The notes beneath the pieces are model-generated. The model saw only the letters and a program-made list of their open reading frames with translations, did not search any database and was not told the origin of the DNA. The position numbers were made by a program, and so were the translations under genes. Shown here piece after piece: positions 1 through 8,181 of a stretch of DNA of 31,656 nt (positions are counted from its first letter, which is position 1; each line of letters begins with the position of its first letter). This DNA comes from Bremia lactucae (taxonomy: Eukaryota > Oomycota > Peronosporomycetes > Peronosporales > Peronosporaceae), in NCBI RefSeq assembly GCF_004359215.1, contig NC_090610.1, positions 11,928,735-11,960,390 on the forward strand, written 5' to 3'.

Positions 1-540
1 CGATGAGCTGACGACAGCTCATCGCGAACAGCATGATATTTCCGTTCGTACTCCAACATGGAGTACCCACTCTTCGAACGGTCTTCCAACCGCTCGATAT
101 GGTGAGCCTGCACCGTCTTCTCCGACGAGCGACGCTAGCCGCGCTCGTGCTCAAGTCCCTCCTCTTAATCATGGACGCGGAGGAGGTGATCGATTTTGTC
201 GATCCTCGACATTAGATCCGACATACGGTTTGGATCTAATTTTCCCTTCTCCACCACAACCATTGGTGGTTTCCCACGGTGGTCACGTTTCCTTGTGGAA
301 CGTATCCAGAACCACCGTGATGTGAAGTGGCAGCGACCGAGTTATCTTGTGTGCTGGCGCGGTTATCCACCTTAACATGACAGCTGGGAGCCTCGTTCCC
401 AGCTGGTTACTGACGTTGAGGGCCTCGTTCGTCAGTCTGACGAGACCCAGTCGATGGTTCAGAAGGCCCATCGGAAAACACGCGCCCCTGGGGCTTGTAA
501 ATCGATTGCAAAACGTCAATCGCGTCACGCATCTCAATAG
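1..540 (+). pseudogene. Element A: 3' end of Ty3/Gypsy pol (integrase tail plus chromodomain), broken
   Basis: This is the C-terminal end of a chromovirus integrase; the rest of pol lies left of the window. Frame 2 is open from base 2 to about 290 and encodes a Pro/Ser/Arg-rich linker ending in a PPPQPLV-like motif. Near 284-292 the reading shifts to frame 1, consistent with a lost base, and gives a chromodomain: LVERIQNHRD, YLVCWRGYPP, then DSWEPRSQL and GLVRQSDET. A TAA at 373-375 interrupts it just after RGYPP, and the frame closes with TAG at 538-540. Chromodomains in this position are thought to direct integration to chromatin. The frameshift and stop make the copy non-functional. Family assignment is firm; exact lineage is not. 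Confidence 0.88.
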
Positions 541-845
541 AGATGCGAGCCCTTCCCCAGGGCGAAGAAAGGGAGTAGACATCCCCTTTCACTCTTTTCG
601 TGTTGTCAACACAACACGGACAAAGATCACCCCACGTGAGGCATGGAAGCCCAGCCTCACGTGACAACCGATGCAATTTATACTTTGCACCGGCTGGAGT
701 TCTTTTCTCAAACTTAACGCGATTCGCGTTAAGGTATTGAAGCCAGGCTTCGCGTCCAATGTCTTTGAAATTGCGAATGAACGCGCTCCAGGCTTGCATA
801 AGCGAGATAAGGTCTCGCTTATTGTTGCCACTAAACCATCGATGC

Positions 846-1349
846 TTATGAAAAGCATCGAGTTAAAAAATCTTCCTCAGCGCGAAGAAGTTTCGCGCTG
901 GGATCAAGGCCATCTAGCTTTGTCGCAATAAATAAGGGATATTTATTGTGAGGAGTAGTCTCTCCAGACAATTTATTAATTAGCCGGTCGGGCAAAAGCC
1001 ACGGCTTCTTCTCAGGGGCGAGATGAGACATTCGATTGTCTTCACTCCCCTGAGCGGTACCATCTGGACCAGGGGTACCACAAGAGCTTTGATAACGATG
1101 GCTTACGCCATCGTCATCACCTTGCACAGAAAAAGGTGCAGATGACCGTATGGGAGACCGTACGGGAGATCGTACGGGCGATGAGGGATCATCCTCATCG
1201 TTGGAACCAAATAGACAATTAAACCGTCTATCAGAATGAACTCTCTCACTCGAAGGCTCATAGTCAGCCGCCTGACGTCTACCAGGCGACTGTTCTATTC
1301 TCCCCGAGGCGGCCATTTCGTCCGACTCGCATTCGTAGTCGACCTCCAA
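846..1349 (-). CDS. Element A: antisense open frame between pol and 3' LTR
   Basis: A 167-codon frame runs antisense to the retroelement, downstream of the chromodomain and upstream of the 3' LTR. The product begins MEVDYECESDEMAAS, is acidic and Ser/Arg-rich, has a repeated SPVRSP-type stretch at about residues 57-70, and shows no domain I recognise. A single frame change near 845 would continue it leftwards to 407 (a Cys-containing stretch with LPCLTWGDLCPCC), overlapping the chromodomain on the other strand. Element B has an antisense frame in the same place (14795-15226). The shared position supports a real accessory gene, but sequence similarity between the two is weak by eye. The region also holds many hairpins, so an artefact of composition remains possible. 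Confidence 0.4.
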   Translation of the reverse strand: MEVDYECESDEMAASGRIEQSPGRRQAADYEPSSERVHSDRRFNCLFGSNDEDDPSSPVRSPVRSPIRSSAPFSVQGDDDGVSHRYQSSCGTPGPDGTAQGSEDNRMSHLAPEKKPWLLPDRLINKLSGETTPHNKYPLFIATKLDGLDPSAKLLRAEEDFLTRCFS

Positions 1350-1634
1350 GGAGGGGTCGTATTCACGTGGTGAACCACCACGTGCTCCCGCAACATCTAG
1401 TGTTGCGCGAGAAGAAGATACTACGCCAGACGGAACGTCTGCCGCAAGAGATACAGTGCGTCACCCGCGGCTGCACGAACCGCAGCCGAAGGCGCCGCAC
1501 TATCAGCACCCCTCATGGATTTGTTCTTCATGCGATGGAATTTAAAATGATGGCTCTGACGAATCAACATCATTTTTTAATTAAGTGGTCACATAGTGAC
1601 CACTCCATCCAATGACAGTCAGAGTGATTGTCGT

Positions 1635-1647
1635 TTAAGGAAGGTTA
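1635..1647 (+). promoter_or_regulatory. Polypurine tract of element A
   Basis: The purine-rich stretch TTAAGGAAGGTTA lies immediately before the TGTAAC start of the LTR. This is where the plus-strand DNA primer of an LTR retrotransposon is expected. It supports reading the 1648-2088 LTR as the 3' LTR of the plus-strand pol fragment at 1-540. Confidence 0.6.
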
Positions 1648-2088
1648 TGTAACGTGGTGAATTGTTACATGAAATTAACACTTAAAGGTTGTTAATTAAT
1701 ATATTATCTAAAAGGTAGATAATATTTGGAGAATATTACTTTATATAGTAATGTTCAGAAATCTTATCCATAAATAGATATAGGCCATTGTATCTATTTT
1801 CCCGGAGATTAATCAGCTGTAAACGTAAACAAAGAGAGAGAGACAGATAAGATTTCAATTGCATATTTAGTACTAGTTCATAATTAAGTAAGTAGTAACA
1901 GATAGAATGAAAAGAAACTTAATTATATTAATACAGTTTACATTTAACCCTCTTTAAGGTAGTTGTCTTAAAGAGAAGTCTTCCTCTGCACGTACGTGTA
2001 CGTGAAGTGACGTAAGGCACCACTCGCAACTGAAGCAGTGCGAAGTGGACTTATACTGAAGCAGTACAAGTCATAGTGCCCCGTTACA
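1648..2088 (+). repeat. 3' LTR of element A (441 bp)
   Basis: The LTR begins TGTAACGTGG and ends GCCCCGTTACA, giving inverted terminal TGTAAC/GTTACA. It follows a polypurine tract and lies downstream of a plus-strand chromodomain, which sets its orientation. The last 320 bp are recognisably related, in reverse complement, to the repeats at 6617-7243. They share the GTACTG and CACTGCTTCAG hairpin blocks and the AGGAAGACTTC region. The matching 5' LTR is outside the window, so a target duplication cannot be checked. Confidence 0.8.
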
Positions 2089-2394
2089 GAAGGTGTGTGC
2101 GTTGTAGTGCGAGGTCGCTTCAGAGCGCCCTCTACAAGCTGAGTCATGATTTCGAATGTTGAGTTTTCCGGTCGCCAGTTTCAACAGCAAACGACAATTT
2201 TAGACATGCTGGCTATCTAGCTACATTTTAATTTTGAGAATAAGTAAGTCGTCACATAGGCTCCGAGTCACTTAAACACTTTTACATGCTTAAAATTCGG
2301 GTAATTTTAAGAAATTAAGATGGCTCCAATTTAAATCTTGGCACCGCTCAATGTCGCACTTAGCAATCCTGACTTTCAAACACATTGCATATAC
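2089..2394 (+). other. Intergenic upstream region of the fusion gene
   Basis: This 306-bp stretch separates the LTR of element A from the first in-frame ATG of the next gene. It is AT-rich with no convincing coding frame. An ATG at 2320 is followed within a few codons by a stop. In the gene's frame the last upstream stop is TAA at 2332-2334, so an upstream exon is possible but not demonstrated. I saw no clear oomycete initiator here. The adjacent retroelement LTR may contribute promoter sequence. Confidence 0.5.
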
Positions 2395-5040
2395 ATGGCG
2401 CTCTGGGGCACGCTCCGCCACCGTATGGGAGGCTCGGTGCCTACTGACTCGAGCGAATTTATCGATGATTTTTTTAATGCGACGCCCCAGGACCCCCGCT
2501 GGGAGCTGAGCGCTATTCAGAGTAAGGTGGAAAATTTTATCACCACGCAGCTGGACAATCAGCGTCGCGGTATTGCTTTCATCACATCGGGTGCTACAAT
2601 CGTGCCATTGGATCCCGAAACTAGTACGTTTGTGGACATGGCACCGCAGTTACTGGAGCACCGAGGTCCTGCCTGCGCCGAGTATCTACTGCAAGTAGGC
2701 TACGCTGTCATTTTTGTGCACCGTCTCCATTCGATGAAGCCGTTTACGCGCCACTTTCAAAAGTACATTCAAAATGGTGCATTAATGGACATGTTTCAAA
2801 TAAAGGACGATGGTATAGTATTCTCTGGTATGGGCATCCCGCAACAGCTCCAGCTTCAAAAGATCACGCAACTCTACACCGAGTGCAGCAATCGTATTCT
2901 CTATATCAGCTTTACTTCCGTGCAACAATACCTTATGCTTACACGGATCACGGCAAAGGCTATGGAAGCTGCTAAAGATCGAGGTATTGTATTGTTGGCT
3001 GCTTCTCTCATGGACTTTTACGTACCAGTAGACCCTTCTGTCCCAGAAGTGGATTTTAGCACCATTGCGAGTAAGACAGTGACCTCTTCTATATTGTCGC
3101 CCTCTTTTGCGCCGAAACATCCAAAATCGAAGCACCTAAAGAAGCTTTCGAAAAAGAAGAATAGCGGTGATTTTTCCGTCAATTTCGTACGCGTCCCTAA
3201 TATAATACGGATGATCCGGAAGAATTGGTGTCCAAAAGCGTTTTTGGTCACGTGCAAGCATCAGCTCGCAAGTGGCCAGGATATTGAGTCTGCTCATGAT
3301 GACTTGGAAAAATGGGGTGCAGATGTAATTGCAGGAAATCACCATGCTCGCGAAATTCTGCTCATTACCGAGCAAGAAGAAGCGATTGTAACTTGTCCTG
3401 ATGATGAAGACATTAATGATGCGTTTGCGTGCGCTATTGCTGACATGCACCGCAACTTTCGACGCAAGCGGGAGATTCTGGCGCGTGGTAAACAGCTTTT
3501 GTTGCTCTCTGCCAAATTTTCAATGCTTAAGGAAAATGATGTTGTGAATGAAGATGCTGATGGAAACAAGAACGTGCAGTTTGGCTTAGGCGTCAAGATT
3601 TGTGCTGATCGCAGAGCACTCAACGCAAATGCTCCTGTGTATGAGCTAAAGCATATTTTTCACAATAAATGCCGCTGCGCTCGCTCTCATGTTTGGGAAG
3701 GTTTCGTGGAGCACCCATCGAGCGAGCCGACGCGCGATGTCGTGGTGGCATTTAGTCCCGCAGGAAATCCAGAAACAATACGTGACATGTGGGGAGACTT
3801 TTGGTCAGGTTGGGCCGAAGATGAGCTGCAAGAATTCAAAAGAGAAATGAAGGGTTTCTCTTTCTCTTCAGCGATTAATTTGGTTACCTCCTCAGTCTCG
3901 GGTGACTATGAGCCTGCCTCGCAGCTCTTCAAGTTTATGTGGAGCAAAATTGGAAATGCCTGGTCTGACGGCGAGAAGACTCGGATTCGCCAAAGCATAC
4001 AAAATATGATGGCTGTAGCAATGGATCGCGGCTTCACGGAACCTGCAGGTATCTCAATTTTGGAGAAGATCATGCGTAAGCCCCGGATTCAGCGCTTTGA
4101 CTCGCTTGTGCTGGAGCAACCGACTGCTGTGCCAGTACATGCGCAAACACACGCTCGACGCCTTCGTCGAGACAGTGATGCGGACAGCAGCGAATCAGGA
4201 GAAATAAATCCTGTACGAGTTAGCAAAGCTCGATTCGTGCGTGTCCACCGCGCAATTAACGATTACATGCAAGACATGATCAAGGAAGGACTTCTTGATG
4301 CAATCTTAAAGTACGTTGAACAGGACATTCCTGTGCACGTTACTGGCTATAGTATGGGAGGTATGTTAGGACAGCTATTCATGCTATTTTTGGGTGATCA
4401 TGCCCGCATGAACGGCTGGGATGTAAGTAAGATCAATTTCGTTGGCTTTGGCTCTCCCCGAGTAGGCGACATTGGTTTCGCCGCTCGACTGCGCGTGCTC
4501 TTCGATCCGCAACAATTGCTGATCGTTATGCATCCGTCAGATGCAGTGCATGCTTTTCCTCCCACGGCTGAGGGATATGTCGACGCATGTATCAAGATCT
4601 TCTTGCGTGAATCCGGAAAAGGTGTCGGGCGACGTGCGGCTGGACCGTTTTCATTGCTTCCGGTAACGAAATCGATCGATCGCGCTTTTGAGCACGCACA
4701 CAAAGCCAATACACATAATAAAGCCAGCAATCCAGCTTGTTCATTTTGCAAAAGCAAAGCGCACCGAACATCTCAGCACCGTTGTCGATATTGTATTGAG
4801 CGTGGTTCACATCGTGGTGCTGATTGTCCTAATCGCAAGAAGCCTTGCTTGTTGTGTGGCAACTCAGATCATTCTACAGGCGAGCACATGTGTCGCGTGT
4901 GCCAACAATATGGCCATCGTGGACGTGAATGCCACGCCCAACGCAATGTTGGCTTTGCTGAGCTGCTTACCTACTTTCGATATCATCACTTCCTCTACTA
5001 CAATGCAAATCTCAAGGAATCTGTCGAATTTGCGTCTTAA
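2395..5040 (+). CDS. Fusion protein: phosphopantothenate-cysteine ligase-like + class-3 lipase + four zinc knuckles
   Basis: One uninterrupted frame of 881 codons counted from the first in-frame ATG (the frame is open from 2335). Residues ~20-355 resemble eukaryotic phosphopantothenate-cysteine ligase (coenzyme A pathway): FITSGATIVPLD at 62-73, GYAVIFVHR, MDFYVPV at 206-212 and NWCPKAFLV. Residues ~370-760 resemble a class-3 lipase: VVVAFSP, the nucleophile elbow GYSMGG (Ser653), GFGSPRVGD at 684-692, and Asp716 in HPSDAVH. Residues 782-846 hold four knuckles alternating CX2CX4HX4H, CX2CX5HX4C, CX2CX4HX4H, CX2CX4HX4C. There are oddities in the ligase: the usual DNFS(S/T)G motif reads DMAP, and the usual EHKIQS region is replaced by a Lys-rich insert, so that domain may be inactive. 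The lipase RGT-type oxyanion motif is also absent. No membrane segment is evident. A missed upstream exon or a lineage-specific gene fusion are both possible. Confidence 0.8.
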   Translation: MALWGTLRHRMGGSVPTDSSEFIDDFFNATPQDPRWELSAIQSKVENFITTQLDNQRRGIAFITSGATIVPLDPETSTFVDMAPQLLEHRGPACAEYLLQVGYAVIFVHRLHSMKPFTRHFQKYIQNGALMDMFQIKDDGIVFSGMGIPQQLQLQKITQLYTECSNRILYISFTSVQQYLMLTRITAKAMEAAKDRGIVLLAASLMDFYVPVDPSVPEVDFSTIASKTVTSSILSPSFAPKHPKSKHLKKLSKKKNSGDFSVNFVRVPNIIRMIRKNWCPKAFLVTCKHQLASGQDIESAHDDLEKWGADVIAGNHHAREILLITEQEEAIVTCPDDEDINDAFACAIADMHRNFRRKREILARGKQLLLLSAKFSMLKENDVVNEDADGNKNVQFGLGVKICADRRALNANAPVYELKHIFHNKCRCARSHVWEGFVEHPSSEPTRDVVVAFSPAGNPETIRDMWGDFWSGWAEDELQEFKREMKGFSFSSAINLVTSSVSGDYEPASQLFKFMWSKIGNAWSDGEKTRIRQSIQNMMAVAMDRGFTEPAGISILEKIMRKPRIQRFDSLVLEQPTAVPVHAQTHARRLRRDSDADSSESGEINPVRVSKARFVRVHRAINDYMQDMIKEGLLDAILKYVEQDIPVHVTGYSMGGMLGQLFMLFLGDHARMNGWDVSKINFVGFGSPRVGDIGFAARLRVLFDPQQLLIVMHPSDAVHAFPPTAEGYVDACIKIFLRESGKGVGRRAAGPFSLLPVTKSIDRAFEHAHKANTHNKASNPACSFCKSKAHRTSQHRCRYCIERGSHRGADCPNRKKPCLLCGNSDHSTGEHMCRVCQQYGHRGRECHAQRNVGFAELLTYFRYHHFLYYNANLKESVEFAS

Positions 5041-5082
5041 GGCATCCTTAACTTAATGCTATTTATTAAAGTTATTTTTACA

Positions 5083-6289
5083 TTAATAGGGTCGCAGCAC
5101 GCTTGCAACAGCAGCTGCTGACGGTGAGTAAATTGACCAAAGCGCTATTTTTTGGTCTTTGGAGCAAGATGCGAGAAGCGCACTGTCGGCGCTAAAGTCC
5201 AGACCGAACACACTCTCATAGTGATACTTAAGGACGGCTAGTGGTTTAAGCTTACGCAAATGAAATATGCGCACACGATTGTCCCAGCCAGCGGTAGCCA
5301 CGATACGATTATCTTCACGAATACACACGCTACTAAATCCACCGTGAGCACAGGAGAAGAAGGACCGTGAGCTAATAGTATTCGTAGCAATGTCAATATT
5401 TGCCACATGCAATTTGTTGCCCGAAGAACCACAAATGGCTGTCCGTCCATCCCGCGTGACGTCGAATGAAAGCACTACAATTGCCAGAAACGCAGCTTAG
5501 CTGCGGAGCGGTACAGGAACACTCTATAAATATACAGCAATCTTACATGCATTAGAACCATCGGTGATGGTGCTCTCACACGTCACCTTCCCGCCCGACC
5601 TCAAGTCCAGGACGGCAAGTTGCCCACCTTCAAAGCCAGCCGCAATATACGCTTCCGTGTTACCACTTGAATACCCCTCAGATCGCGTGCCACTACTTTT
5701 AAATAGTGAAAGCGACATACACATACTTCTTTTGGTTAAAGCATCCGGCACGGTAAGCATCAAAGCCGGCGACGAGCTTCGAATGTCGAAGACAAGTAAC
5801 TGCTCGGTCAGAGTGTCAATCCTGAACAGTTGCAAGTATTTTACTTTCGTTTCCTACCGAATTATTAACACTGCTGGGACAGACAATCAAGCTTCCAGAC
5901 TCCGAGTCGCCATGGTCGGACCAGCGCGACACCGAGAACTTTGTGAAGGAATACGATCCACAATAAAAATTTGCCAGAGGCTTGGCTGCATCACCGAAGG
6001 ACTGCATATCCCACACCTTCACAAATCCATCACGACCTTGCGTTACAAACTTTTGGTCCGATAAAGTGGCCCCTTTCAGGGCGACAGCGTGTAACACACC
6101 AGCTTTTGAATGGGCCGTCGAATTTGTCGCCAATTCTCGTCGTGACGAGAGGTCCCAGATCTTAACGGCCCCATCACCAGCGCCAGACAGAATCTTGGTG
6201 GCGGATAAAAATGTCACGCTGTTGATGGGAGCTCCATGGCCGCGCAGAACACCGAGCGGCTCCGGCGCTGCCTTCCTAGTGCTGTACAT
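5083..6289 (-). CDS. WD40 protein related to GNB1L / Asa1 (three exons)
   Basis: Three exons can be joined on the minus strand: 6289-5858, ~5802-5547 and 5474-5083, giving about 359 residues. Intron 2 (5546-5475, 72 bp) has clean GTAAG...TTGTAG borders. Intron 1 (about 5857-5803) starts GTAGG, and its acceptor could be 3 bp further on. WD repeats include LRGHGAPINSV with VKIWDL, TQGRDGFVKVWDM, GGQLAVLDL, ATAGWDNRVRIFHL and CSKDQKIALWSIY. The TQGRD and ATAGWD signatures and the PLAVL...H spacing match the GNB1L/Asa1 family. That family acts with TELO2-TTI factors in PIKK kinase maturation, and with the ASTRA complex in yeast. An in-frame ATG at 6448 would add 53 residues, but family members start close to the VLRG motif. 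The gene converges on the neighbouring fusion gene with 42 bp between stops. Confidence 0.88.
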
Positions 6290-6480
6290 TGTGTCGTAGT
6301 ATAGGATAAGTACAGACAAGAGATATTTGCGTAGTATGGAAATGACCATAATTTTTGGGAATTGCTGCGGACACACCCAATTTATGCTCGGACAAACCTC
6401 TAAAAGTGGAATTTTGTCTACAGATATAAATCTCTCCGAAAAAAACAAGGAAGTAAATTTATTGTAATAACATTACCGAG

Positions 6481-6498
6481 TGTAATCGAAGAATGAGC
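6481..6498 (-). promoter_or_regulatory. Oomycete-type initiator upstream of the WD40 gene
   Basis: The minus strand reads GCTCATTCTTCGATTACA, which matches the oomycete initiator consensus (GCTCATTYYNCAWTTT) except at two positions. It lies about 190 bp before the chosen ATG at 6289 and about 33 bp before the in-frame ATG at 6448. Oomycete leaders are usually short, so this either supports the longer N-terminus or implies a long or spliced leader. A very CG-rich block (6525-6560, with alternating GCGC) lies just upstream of it. Confidence 0.6.
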
Positions 6499-6616
6499 AG
6501 TTTAAAAGTGGGCGGTAGCTACAAGGATCCCGCGCGCGCCATTTTCGTCCCGCGCGATCTGAAATTTTTTTAGGCTCACCTGCACGTGACATTGAGTAAC
6601 TCTTCTCGTCGCTAGC

Positions 6617-7243
6617 TGTAACGGGGCACTACGACTTGTACTGTTTCAATACAAGTCCACTTCACACTGCTTCAGTTGTGAGTGGTGCCTTCGTTAGGTG
6701 ACGTACACTGTACGTGCAGAGGAAGACTTCCCTTAAGACAAGTTAACTTAAGAGGGCAAAATGAAAACTGTATTAATATAGTTAAATGTCTCTTAATCTA
6801 TCTTTGTAAATGCTGACTTAACTATAACCTAATACTAAACATGTAAATGAATTCTTATCTCTATCTTATCTTGTATATCTCTTTGATTACTTCTACAGCT
6901 GATTAGTCCGCGGAATAAATAGATATAATGGCCTATATGTAACGGGGCACTGCGACTTGTACTGTTTCAGTACAAGTCCACTTCACACTGCTTCAGTTGT
7001 GAGTGGTGCCTTCGTTAGGTGACGTACACTGTACGTGCAGAGGAAGACTTCCCTTAAGACAAGTTAACTTAAGAGGGCAAAATGAAAACTGTATTAATAT
7101 AGTTAAATGTCTCTTAATCTATCTTTGTAAATGCTGACTTAACTATAATCTAATACTAAACATGTAAATGAATGCGACTTGTACTGTTTCAGTACAAGTC
7201 CACTTCACACTGCTTCAGTTGTGAGTGGTGCCTTTCGTTAGGT
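6617..7243 (-). repeat. Head-to-tail truncated LTR fragments related to the element A LTR
   Basis: Three copies follow each other: 6617-6937 (321 bp), 6938-about 7172, and about 7173-7243, where the contig ends. Each begins on the plus strand with TGTAACGGGGCACT or with the same sequence from GCGACTTGTACTG onwards. They match the right part of the 1648-2088 LTR in reverse complement, so they are minus-strand LTR ends lacking the first 100 or more bases. Copies 1 and 2 differ at only a few positions, so the duplication is recent or an assembly effect. No coding sequence is present. Confidence 0.82.
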
Positions 7244-7343
7244 NNNNNNNNNNNNNNNNNNNNNNNNNNNNNNNNNNNNNNNNNNNNNNNNNNNNNNNNN
7301 NNNNNNNNNNNNNNNNNNNNNNNNNNNNNNNNNNNNNNNNNNN
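7244..7343. other. Scaffold gap (100 N)
   Basis: Exactly 100 ambiguous bases, the conventional placeholder for a join of unknown length. Left of it is a tandem LTR fragment and right of it a telomere array, so the physical link between the two contigs is not shown by sequence. Confidence 0.97.
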
Positions 7344-7497
7344 TAAACCCTAAACCCTAAACCCTAAACCCTAAACCCTAAACCCTAAACCCTAAACCCT
7401 AAACCCTAAACCCTAAACCCTAAACCCTAAACCCTAAACCCTAAACCCTAAACCCTAAACCCTAAACCCTAAACCCTAAACCCTAAACCCTAAACCC
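7344..7497 (+). repeat. Telomeric repeat array (TAAACCC, 22 copies)
   Basis: 154 bp of perfect TAAACCC units, the complement of the TTTAGGG telomere repeat found in plants, oomycetes and some other eukaryotes. On the plus strand the C-rich orientation means the chromosome terminus would point left, towards the N gap, and the interior lies to the right. There are no degenerate units within the array, unlike many old interstitial telomere tracts. Confidence 0.97.
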
Positions 7498-8181
7498 AGC
7501 ACCATACACCATTGCAAAGATTATATAAGTAGTGACACTGTTAAAACTAATAATAGCAAAAGAATATGAAAAAGTATACATTCAAATACGAAACATACTT
7601 ATCATTTTTAAAACACGAAGGCACACCTACTGTTAATGGCCAACTTTTTTTATCTAATACGAGCCAAGCGGATAAAAAAAACTGCTAAAATTATTGCTGT
7701 GATGACGGTTTTATTTGCAATTTTAGTATAGTAGACCTACAGCATTTGGATCTTACACATTACAGCGCAAGCCTTTGCAAGGCAATTACATTTCACTTAC
7801 ATCAAAACGGGAATCGAACTCTATTTCTACTCTAAAGACTGACTTTGGCTCAAGTACGCTTAATATAAAAAAAACTCTATCCGCTAAGATCAAATCACTG
7901 AAAGATTTATAGCTGGTGGCCAACACGTGTCGGCCCCGTAAACGGATATGGTGTCACCAATTAATGTTTAAAAGGTACTACCTCTAGCGTGTATCCCGCC
8001 CCCAACAACTTTCTTAGCAGGGCAACTGCATTTGATTGACATCGTTCAACCTCATTCCAGCAACTTTGAGTGGCATTACCTTTTCATTCTATATAGTACC
8101 CCGAACAGTAACAGATAACTGTTGCAGCTGCGCATAGAGCAATCGAACAGCCCTTCACGTCGTCCGCTTTATGGCGGCATC
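7498..8181. other. Subtelomeric non-coding sequence
   Basis: 684 bp between the telomere array and element B. It is AT-rich, with no frame long enough or familiar enough to call a gene, and with no tRNA or rRNA signature that I recognise. Element B interrupts it at 8181/15876, so the sequence after 15875 is its original continuation. Confidence 0.6.

Larger units (their letters stand above)
1..2110. repeat. Field of short perfect inverted repeats (hairpin-saturated retroelement sequence)
   Basis: At least 14 perfect inverted repeats with arms of 8-10 bp and loops of 3-11 nt lie between 1 and 1725: 1-24, 528-547, 599-618, 633-663, 713-733, 799-821, 839-861, 878-900, 926-948, 1095-1114, 1179-1200, 1364-1384, 1584-1604 and 1701-1725. 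Many shorter ones lie between them. Examples are CGATGAGCTG/CAGCTCATCG (loop 4) and CACGTGGTG/CACCACGTG (loop 3). By simple base-count reasoning fewer than one such repeat would be expected here. The two host genes that follow show no comparable density by eye. The arms differ from one another, so this is not a dispersed repeat family. Confidence 0.8.

Noticed and set aside
407..799. Cys-containing antisense frame (LPCLTWGDLCPCC) as a zinc-finger gene
   Set aside because: It overlaps the sense chromodomain, and the Cys spacing fits no finger; kept only as a possible continuation of the antisense frame of element A.
2782..3623. Several minus-strand frames opposite the fusion gene
   Set aside because: All lie opposite a long conserved coding frame and show no domain of their own.
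4688..5056. 122-codon plus-strand frame in another phase
   Set aside because: Overlaps the zinc-knuckle coding region; the Cys/His spacing belongs to the main frame.
7172..7360. Frame crossing the 100-N gap into the telomere array
   Set aside because: Made of LTR fragment, N and telomere repeat; not a gene.
7344..7497. Regular repeats as a CRISPR array
   Set aside because: There are no spacers; the 7-bp unit is the telomere repeat.
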